A stretch of DNA of 64,000 bases, from the NCBI GenBank assembly GCA_902729315.2, contig LR746277.1, positions 1,989,001 to 2,053,000 of the forward strand, in the 5' to 3' direction. Source of the stretch: Spirodela intermedia. Taxonomy: Eukaryota > Streptophyta > Magnoliopsida > Alismatales > Araceae. How positions within the stretch are numbered: position 1 is the stretch's first letter; every line of letters begins with the position of its first letter. The notes below the pieces were generated by a model. The model saw only the letters and a program-made list of their open reading frames with translations. It did not search any database and was not told where the DNA came from. The position numbers were made by a program, and so were the translations under genes. Shown here in pieces: positions 47,201-64,000 of this stretch.

Positions 47201-50200
47201 AACACTTTGTCTTCACAGGTTAAGGGAAAGAAGAGGGCCCTGGAGAAAGCTGATCAGGGATCGGAGTCAATGAAGCGAGAACGTCACTCAAAAGTCGATG
47301 ATGGAGATTCTGGCAGCTTCAGACCAGACAGCTCTATAAAGGCTGAGATTGGAAAGATAACTGACAAGGGTGGCTTAATGAACAATGATGCAGTTGAGAA
47401 GCTGGTCCAACTCATGCAGTTGGACAGAGGTGAGAGAAAAATTGACGTGGGTGGGCGGGTGTTGCTTGCAGATGTGATTACAGCTACCGATAGGAACGAT
47501 TGCCTTAGTAGGTTTGTGCAGCTGAGGGGCATCCCTATACTTGATGATTGGCTCCAGGAGGCACACAAAGGGAAGAATGGGGATGGCAGCAGTCCAAGGG
47601 GGGCCGATAAGTCAGTCGAGGAGCTTCTCCTGGCTCTCCTTCGTGCACTTGATAAGTTGCCAGTCAACCTTAATGCACTCCAGGCTTGTCAAATTGGCAA
47701 GTCCGTCAATCATCTACGTAGTCACAAGAATGTGGAGATTCAGAAGAAGGCAAAGGGCCTGGTTGACACCTGGAAGAAACGGGTTGATGCAGAGATGACG
47801 AAGATTGAGATGGCAAAGCTTAATGATACGAAGCCAGTTGGTTCGACCCAAGGAGTTTCATGGCCTGGGAAACCCGGCTTCTCTGAAGTATCGTTGGGAG
47901 GAAACAGGCGTGCTGCCTCAACTGAAGTGATCGCAAAAAGTTCAATCAATCAACCCTCTTCATGCAAGTCTTTGCCTTCAAAGAGTAGCCATGGCGATTC
48001 AGTTGCGAAGTCAAACTCACCATCAGCAGGATCTCTGAAGTTATCGTCAACCTTGGCCACGTTGGTGACAACTGGCTCCAAAGACTCACACATAAAGGCA
48101 GGAGGGAGTAATGCAGCAGCAGAGCAGCCTTTGACGGCGGTGAAGGAAGAGAAAAGCTGCAGCTCCAGTCAATCGCAGAGCAATAGCCAGTCTTGTTCTA
48201 ATGACCATGGGAAAGCTGCGGGCTCATTGAAGGAAGACGTTCGGAGCTCCGCTGCTGGTTCAACTAATACTAGTAAGACAACTGGCAGTTCATCTCGCCA
48301 CCGAAGGTCATCAAATGGTTATGGAGGGTCTGGTTCCTCTGCAGTCCAGAAGGATGTTGGCTTTGGCAAATCTAGCTCCTCTACCAGAAGTAACACACCC
48401 GAGAAAGTATTGCAGGCCGGATCTGCCACCGGAAAATTGGCAGATACACCCGCTGCTGATAACGGAAATGGCCACATATTGACGGTGAAGCTTTCAAACC
48501 CTGGACGAAGTCCTTCATGGAGTGCTAGTGGGGGTTCTCTTGAGTACCCATCGGCCAGGCGGAGTCGACCATCATCCCCTGGGCTCTCCGTGAAGAATGA
48601 GCATGTTGATCACAAAACAAAGTCAAAGAGTGATTCTTGCCAGGCTACCAACATCTCGGCAGAGGTTAAGACAGAATCATGGCAAAGCAATGATATGAAA
48701 GGCGCTGTTGGATATGATCACGGTGACGGATCGCCAACATCTCTTCTCAAAGAAGAACATGACAAAAACACCAATGAAGTTGGGAAGGCAGTGGAGGCAC
48801 TGAACCCTGCCATTGGGTTGGAGCCCAAGTCTGGGAAATCATTAGAATCGGTTTCGATCACCATGAATGACTTGTCTGAAAACTGTACCCGGCTTGGTCC
48901 AGGTGAATCAGGGGGCAATGTGTTAGCTTTGACGGATGCTGGAAAGACACCCAAGTCTGAGTCGGTTTCTCCCAATGATTCTTCTGAAAGAAAAACCCCT
49001 GACATTGAAACTGAGAACAAGCCAAAGGTCTCGCTTGAGGACGTGATGACCCAGATTCCTGGTCTACCTGAGCATACTGCAAATATTGATTCCAAGAAAC
49101 AGGAGCCCAGTGCAGGCTCTTTGGAGACTCAGGATGATGTCAAACCTGCTGGCAGCAAAACTTCCGACTGTCCTGTTTCTGCTGCAGCCTCTTTAAGTAA
49201 AAATGCCTCACCGAGTGTAACACCAGCGAATGAACCTTGTGATGGGGCGTCTGACGGGCTTGCCGACATGAAGGAGGATCTCCACGTGATTGACCCAGCC
49301 AACCAGCTGCAGAGAAAGGGGAGAGCCAGTGAGCAGGTCTCCGATGGTTCACCAGGCTTTAAACGGAAGGCTGGTGGTTTATCAGAAGGCAAGCATGTTG
49401 ACTGTCACCAGGAAATTGATGGGCCTGATACTGATCACACTGACGCAGATAGTGGAACATGTGCGAGAGAATCAGTTATGGAGACATCGCCATTTGTTCC
49501 CGATAAGAAGAGTGTAGTGACTGAGACCTTGAATGCACTTGCAGCTTCTGCTGAGCACGACCTTGCTCCTGCCATGACATCTTGCCCGGATGATGTGACT
49601 GGAAATATTGATGATGCAGCAGGCAGATCTTCTCCGACTCCTTTATCTCAGGAAATCGTCGATGAATCCAAACATGAAAAGTGCAATGATGTGGAGATGA
49701 AGAGCCAGTCAGAACATAGTCATGACGAGAGGAAGGATCATACGAACCTTGCTGCTGCTCTGCAACTCGATGGAGCGTGCTCCTCTGTGCATTCCACTTG
49801 TAATGGGAGTGAGGAGGATTCACCGAACGAGGTCGTCAGGCACCTTTCTCTTCTGTCGGCTGGGCGTGACGAGCTGCCTCCAGTGCTGACACATGAAATT
49901 GGGCAGTGCTCGACGACTGGAGCGTCTAAGTTGCCTGCAGGCAAAGTTGATGAACCCAGGGAGATTGCAGCTTCTGCAGAAGCTTTCTCTGCCACTGCCA
50001 CCACCCCTGCACCACATTCCTCTGCCAAGCTTGGCTTTGACTTAAATGAAGGGCTTTCCACTGAGGAAGGCAGTGCAGCAGAACTGGTCACTCCGGTCCT
50101 GGGACCTTCTTCGGTTGGTTTTCTGCCGAAGCTGCCGCTGTTTTCTGCTTTGCCCCTGTCGACCAGTTTGCCTATCCACATCACGGTCGCAGCTCCTGCA

Positions 50201-51496
50201 AAAGGCCCCTTTGTCCCTCCTGAGAACCTGCTGAGAGGAAAGGGCGAGGGTGGGTGGAAAGGATCGGCTGCCACCAGCGCATTCCGCCCCGCTGAGCCTC
50301 GCAAGGCTCTAGAGACGACTCTTGCTGCATCTGATGCCCTGTCAACTGATGCTGATCCGACCGCTGCTGTCGCTGCTACCAAACAGTGCCGCCCTCGCCT
50401 GGATATTGATCTGAATGTGGCTGACGAAATGACTCTGGAAGAAGACACCACCTCCCAGAGCTCCTTTCAGAAGAAGGGTGGAAGATCTGAGGCCCTCAGG
50501 GAAAACCTTGATTCACCGATGAGAAGCTCTGGGGGACTGGACCTTGACCTGAACAGAATGGATGAAAGCACCGACACCGGGCCGCCCTCTGCTAGCACTA
50601 GCCGGAGACCAGACTTGTCTGCGAGGTCAACTTCCAGGGGGTTCTCTAACGGGGAGCCCAGTGCATTCAGAGATTTTGATTTGAACAATGGACCTGGCAT
50701 CGACGAAGGCGTCCCAGAACTGCTGCCGGGGGGCCAACAGATGCAGGGCGGCGGCAGCGGTGGTGGCATAGTGTTCTTACCGTCCCTGCAGAATGGCGGT
50801 GAGATCGGCAGCCTGTCCTCCTGGCTACCCCCTGGCAATTCCTACCCAGCTATGGCAATGCCCCCATTCCTCCCACCGGACCAGGGAGATCATCCCTACC
50901 AAGTCATAGCGGCTCCTGGCGGTCAGACAATGTGGAGCTCTGGCATTGGTGGCGGCACCTTTGGCGGCGATTTCTACAGAGGGCCGCCGGTGCTCTCATC
51001 TTCTCCGGCGATGTCCTTCTCCCCACCTGGAGCATTCTCCTATGCCGGGTTTCCCTTTGGCACCAGCTTCCCGCTGCCGACGGCCTCCTTCTCTGGGGCT
51101 TCAGCCTCTTATGTGGATTCTGCATCGGGCCCCCCACTGATGGCGGTACCGCCGGCTTCTGCCGCCTCATCTCCTTATGTGACGCCCTTCGTAATCAACC
51201 TCCCGGAGGGAGGTGCCGTTGGCGGTGGCGGCTCCGACAGCGGCAGAAAATGGGGATGGCAGGGCCTCGACCTCAATGCTGGCCCAGGTGGTGTGGAGAT
51301 TGAAGCGAGAGAAGGTAACAACAGGTCGGCCTTGACCTCGAGGCAGCTCTCTGTTGCCGGCTCACAGGCTTTTGCAGAGGAGAAGCAGGTGAGGATGTAC
51401 CAGGCTGCAGTCTCAGGCGGGGTTTTGAAGAGGAAGGAGCCTGAAGGAGGATGGGACCCGGACAAATTCACCTACAGGCAGCCCCCATGGCAGTGA
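44229..51496 (+). CDS. SUO: SUO-like protein: BAH domain plus TFIIS N-terminal domain
   Basis: Three exons: 44229-44396, 46596-46964, 47048-51496; all phase 0, 1,661 aa, close to Arabidopsis SUO (At3g48050, about 1,613). MHGRE...HMWPV is the family start. Exon 2 is the BAH domain (57-179: DGRKFHVGDCALF, LGVNWLYRPSDVKL, NEVFYSFHKDEISAASLLHPCKV). The TFIIS N-terminal helical bundle spans about 292-429 (FVQLRGIPILDDWLQ, ALDKLPVNLNALQ, KAKGLVDTWKKRV). A long Ser-rich linker follows. The C-terminal third has three Gly-Trp sites (GGWKG, WGWQG, GGWDP) and five Asp-Leu-Asn motifs. SUO in Arabidopsis promotes miRNA-mediated translational repression, including miR156 targets, partly through GW repeats; BAH and TFIIS-N suggest chromatin or transcript contacts too. 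The 2.2-kb first intron is AT-rich. Confidence 0.96.
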
Positions 51497-52353
51497 CTTT
51501 AGCTGCTCCACCACAGCGGCGGTGGCGGCGGCGGCGTCGCCAGGTTCATTTGGTGTAAAGAGGGTGGTGCTCGCGGCGTGTAATCCCGTGGAGAAGCCGT
51601 GGTCTGTGCCTCCCTTTGCAGGTCGCCATAGCCTTCTCTCGCTGAACTCTGAAACATGAATCCTGCAGATGTTGGGCTCATGAATCATCTGTGTCAGAAG
51701 AGCTTCATACCTTGCTGTAATCCCTGTACATGCCGAGATTCCACGCTCTGAAATGGTTTTCATGGCTCCTCTGCCTGTCGCCGCTCTTCCCGATACCCTC
51801 CCTTCTTTCCAGGAGGGTAGTCAGTCCCCTTCCTGTTTCTCTTCCTCTCCCTGTCACTTTGAGTGCGCATATGTATGAATGTGCTTAGATAGTTTCTAGT
51901 GGAGATTTGTGATCCATATGGTTTCCATCCATATGATCCTGTCCTGGACAAGCCAGAGAGCATAAAATTGCCCATTTCTTCTCTCATGGGTTTCTCATGA
52001 AATGGGTCGAGACCATTATAGTCTACTAAAAATGGCACCTTTTTATTGATATATAGGGATAGAGAGAGACTGCGAGAGACAGAAGGAGAGACGACAGAGA
52101 CGGAGAGAGAGGGTAGATCTGCGGTGGGGGGTAGAGAGAGAGAGAGAGATCCATTCACGGCCGGGCCATCTCCAGCTTACCACGTGCAGCGAGTCCTGTC
52201 GGCGTGGGTTATTGGGTATATCGATACCTACCCAGCGGGCGACTTCCCTATAATGGTGGGACCCCGAGTTATTGACCTGGCCTTTTCGTCCTTACTGCCC
52301 TCTCTCTCTCTCTCTCTTTCGCGGCATCGGCAGAGGCGGCGGGGGCCGGAGGT
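51497..52353. promoter_or_regulatory. SUO-like 3' UTR and TBL promoter
   Basis: The left half should be the 3' UTR of the SUO-like transcript. The right half has a TATA-like TGATATATAGGG at 52047-52058 followed by GA-rich leader sequence (about 52060-52150) and a CT run (about 52301-52320) before the TBL start at 52354. No other gene is seen. Confidence 0.4.
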
Positions 52354-53628
52354 ATGGGGGGAGTTCTCAAGGACCACAAAGCGGCGCCGCCGGGCCACTG
52401 CCTCACCAGGAAGCTCCTCACCCGCTCTCTCTACGCCCTCTTCCTTCTGGGCATCCTCCACATCTGCTTGTTCCCCCGTCGCCCTCTCCAAGCCCATATT
52501 CCCTCCATCATCGCCACAGGCACCGGCACCGGCACAGACACCGGCACCACCACCACCACCACCGTCGCCGCCGCAACGGACGACTGCGACTACTCCGTGG
52601 GGCAGTGGGTGCGGGCTGCCGCCGGCCCCCAGTACAACGGCAGCAGCTGCGCCACCATCAAGGACGGCCAGAACTGCATGGCCCACGGCCGGCCAGACGC
52701 CGGCTACCTCTACTGGCGGTGGCAGCCGCAGGGCTGCTCCCTCCCCCCCTTCGACGCCGTCGCCTTCCTCCACCTCCTCCGCGACCGCCACGTTGCCTTC
52801 GTCGGCGACTCCATGGCCCGCAACCAGCTAGAGTCCCTCCTCTGCCTCCTCGCCACCGCCGCGCCGCCCCTTCTTGTCCACAGCGACGGCGAGGAGGGCA
52901 AGTTCCGGCGGTGGCGCTTCCCCTCCCACAATGCCACTGTCTCCGTCTTCTGGTCCCCGTTCCTGGTTGAAGGAGTGGAAAAGTCAGCGGCGGCGGGGCT
53001 GGACCACAACGAGCTCTTCCTCGACGAGGTCGACCGGCGGTGGGCGGCGGAGCTCGGTTCCATCCACTGGGTCGTCCTCTCCGTCGGCCACTGGTTCCTC
53101 CACCCCGCCGTCTACTACGATAAGCGCGGCGGCGCGGTGCTGGGCTGCCATTACTGCCCGAATCTCAACCACACCGAGGTGGGCTTCTTCGGGGTCTACC
53201 AGAGGGCCTTCAGGACGGCCCTCGCCGCCGCCACCGGCGGCTCTGCCCGCAACGTGGTGGTGGCGACCTTCTCGCCGGCGCACTTCGAGGGGGAGTGGGA
53301 CAAGGCCGGGGCCTGCCCGAAGACGGAGCCCTACTCGCCGGGGGAGAAGCCACTGCAGTGGATGGACATGGAGTTGAGAAGGCTGCAGCTGGAGGAGGCG
53401 GCGGCGGCGGGGGCGGCGCCACTGGACGTGACGGCGATGGCCGGGATGAGGCCCGACGGCCACCCGGGGCCCTATATGCGTGCCTTCCCCTTCGCCGGCG
53501 GCGCAACGGAGAGGGTACAGAACGACTGTGTCCACTGGTGCCTCCCCGGCCCCGTCGACGCCTGGAACGAGATCCTCCTCCAGCTGGTGCGGCGGCGCTC
53601 TCTCGCCGTCGGCGGTGGAGGGCGGTGA
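52354..53628 (+). CDS. TBL: Trichome-birefringence-like (TBL) polysaccharide O-acetyltransferase
   Basis: Single exon, 424 aa, very GC-rich. The protein has a short cytosolic start, a signal anchor at about 25-40, a Thr/Gly-rich stem (53-75) and the TBL domain beginning with a Cys-rich segment (CDYSVGQWV, CATIKDGQNCMAHGRPD). GDS (151-153, in VAFVGDSMARNQLESLLC) and the final DCVHWC motif with Asp391 and His394 supply the GDSL/DxxH catalytic triad residues known for TBL esterase-like transferases. YLYWRWQPQGC and LPGPVDAWNEILL are characteristic. The family acetylates cell-wall polysaccharides in the Golgi. The sequence looks closest to the TBL19-27 clade that includes the xyloglucan acetyltransferase AXY4/TBL27, but the substrate is not certain. 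Its intronless structure is unusual, since many TBL genes have several introns. Confidence 0.92.
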   Translation: MGGVLKDHKAAPPGHCLTRKLLTRSLYALFLLGILHICLFPRRPLQAHIPSIIATGTGTGTDTGTTTTTTVAAATDDCDYSVGQWVRAAAGPQYNGSSCATIKDGQNCMAHGRPDAGYLYWRWQPQGCSLPPFDAVAFLHLLRDRHVAFVGDSMARNQLESLLCLLATAAPPLLVHSDGEEGKFRRWRFPSHNATVSVFWSPFLVEGVEKSAAAGLDHNELFLDEVDRRWAAELGSIHWVVLSVGHWFLHPAVYYDKRGGAVLGCHYCPNLNHTEVGFFGVYQRAFRTALAAATGGSARNVVVATFSPAHFEGEWDKAGACPKTEPYSPGEKPLQWMDMELRRLQLEEAAAAGAAPLDVTAMAGMRPDGHPGPYMRAFPFAGGATERVQNDCVHWCLPGPVDAWNEILLQLVRRRSLAVGGGGR

Positions 53629-54227
53629 TCTTCTTCTTCTTTTTTTTAATTATGAAAGACGGATCTCGATCGGTCTCGGTAATTTTCCCTTTTTTTATTT
53701 TTGGGTATTCATTCTTTTTGTGGGAGGATCTCGGGCCGGGCTTTTCTGCGGGCTGTCTTCAGGGCCGACTCGGTTTTCACGGGGCGGTATTGACGCGTAA
53801 TGCGCGGCGTGACGTCATGGCGGTGTCCGGATCCCGCTCCTAACTCATGAAAACAAAAAGGGGAAGCTCTCTATCCTCCACGTGTGACCACCCTGTTGGG
53901 TGGTGTCCGATCGACGTACGTGGGCGGTCTGAGAAGAGGTTGGCTTGGGTTTGGGCTACAGGTATGGAATTGGACCGGCCCATAATTTATGTCCGGGCCA
54001 ATCATCAAAACTCTCTCTGATTTTTGATGACTCTGGAATTGATTTTTGTGTGGGCGACAAGATTCCCTGAGTCCTGATAAATTAGATTCCTTGTTGGGAG
54101 CTTGTTGGGTCTTATCCGACCCGGGAAGGCGTTCCAAGAAGAGGGGAGAGAAACAGAGATGGTGTGGTCTCTCTCTCTCTAGAGCCGTTCGCATAAGTAG
54201 GAGGTGAGGGGATGGGAACCCGAGGAC
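53629..54227. promoter_or_regulatory. Compact TBL/AlaRS intergenic region with site II elements
   Basis: Only 599 bases separate the TBL stop from the first AlaRS start. GGCCCA at about 53978 and GGGCCA at about 53995, with TGGGC variants near 53920 and 53950, are site II-type motifs typical of genes for translation and organelle proteins. A CT microsatellite (about 54170-54179) lies in the likely leader. No TATA box is clear. Confidence 0.4.
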
Positions 54228-63215
<8,988 letters not shown>

Positions 63216-64000
63216 GTTGCGTATCCCTGGAAGGATATTAATTGTGGTTTTAATTTCTTGATAAATCTGTTTTAAGACATTCATTTATTTCAGTTAATAC
63301 TCCTCTTTTTCTCAAATTTTTCTCTTTCTCGTTCATTTATCTTGTGTAAAATTAAGAACAGTACCAAGGGACTAGTCAAATATTTTTTTTATAATAGAAA
63401 AATACCAAAAAAGTTCCTCCTGTGGCAGAGAATGTAGGTGACATTACTGTCTTGTGCTTGTGTGGACATTTAGCTGGCATAACTACCCAAAAAATCCAAG
63501 TGATTTATATTGCATCTTTTCCTTGAGACTTTGGTTTTAGGTTATGATGCTATTCTGACTCGAGCTTCTTGTGAATTTGTTTCGCTATCCTGTTTATTTG
63601 ATAAGCTGTGGGCATATGAACTAAGGTGGCATCTTTCAAAACAACGTTGCAATTCTTCAGTTCTAAGGTCTCCAGATATCTTGAACTTCTTATGTGTGAT
63701 TTATTCCTAAAGTATGTGAGAGGGGAGACTCTTAAAGGGCCTTGTATGATATCTGGTCGTCAGGGCAGGTCCTGCATTATAAATGCTGCAATATATGTCG
63801 CAGGACATACCAAGTTTCTGGAATTATACATATTTTCTGTAAACATTATTGTTTATCACAACAGTAAGCATTATCTACAAATTGGGTGCAACCAATTTGA
63901 AAAATCTGACGTGGTGTAATTATGCTATTTTTTTGTATTTATGTAGGATAGTTGGTGCGTCTATAAACATGAAAAATATGAAATAAATTATTTTGGAAAT

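Noticed and set aside
63216-64000. A thirteenth AlaRS exon before the right edge
   Set aside because: No in-phase segment resembling the expected continuation after the TWNQ end was found, so the next exon probably lies outside the window.

Overview
This window is nuclear DNA of a flowering plant. Genes are split by GT-AG introns, the proteins are plant-specific (SUO-type BAH/TFIIS-N protein, trichome-birefringence-like acetyltransferase, BIR-type receptor pseudokinase, PADRE protein, D1 cyclin), and a mitochondrial rrn18-rrn5 fragment of angiosperm type sits in one intron. Several genes (the BIR-like kinase, the TBL gene, the D1 cyclin) are very GC-rich, while the housekeeping genes have AT-rich introns. 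That contrast, and the density of about one gene per 7 kb, suggests a monocot or early-diverging angiosperm with a fairly compact genome; the species cannot be named from this. GA/CT microsatellites are unusually frequent, mainly in leaders, promoters and introns.

Layout. 1-2567: a possible minus-strand LTR edge, a long polypyrimidine tract and a 35-bp minisatellite. 2568-4099 (-): five-exon NRDE/TANGO2-like gene. 4100-5116: shared divergent promoter with G-boxes, repeated modules and site II elements. 5117-10477 (+): four-exon chloroplast RRM protein (RBD1-like). 11137-11796: 330-bp tandem duplication just downstream of 11872-13836 (-), a single-exon BIR3-like receptor pseudokinase. 13837-17852: promoter region with W-boxes. 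17853-19455 (+): five-exon D1-type cyclin. 19456-26217: no convincing gene. 26218-27047 (-): three-exon PADRE/DUF4228 gene. 27048-31575: repeat-rich intergenic. 31576-36327 (-): fourteen-exon nucleobase-ascorbate transporter, with a NUMT in intron 1 and a degenerate 90-bp minisatellite in intron 7. 36328-44228: long intergenic region with microsatellites and weak retroelement traces. 44229-51496 (+): three-exon SUO-type protein. 52354-53628 (+): single-exon TBL protein. 54228-63215+ (+): alanyl-tRNA synthetase, running off the right edge.

The genes form no operon or pathway cluster. Two have organelle links (RBD1-like protein to chloroplast; AlaRS with an apparent mitochondrial presequence and an internal second start), and both have promoters with TGGGCC/T (site II) elements. 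Exon boundaries were read by hand from splice sites, phase and family similarity. In each multi-exon model the summed exon lengths keep one open frame, and the totals agree with family lengths as I know them. I did not find a convincing new biological system. The observations most worth checking are the overlapping uORF placed to favour the second AlaRS start, the mitochondrial rRNA insert in the transporter intron, the near-perfect 330-bp duplication beside the BIR-like gene, and the loss of two catalytic-loop residues in that pseudokinase.
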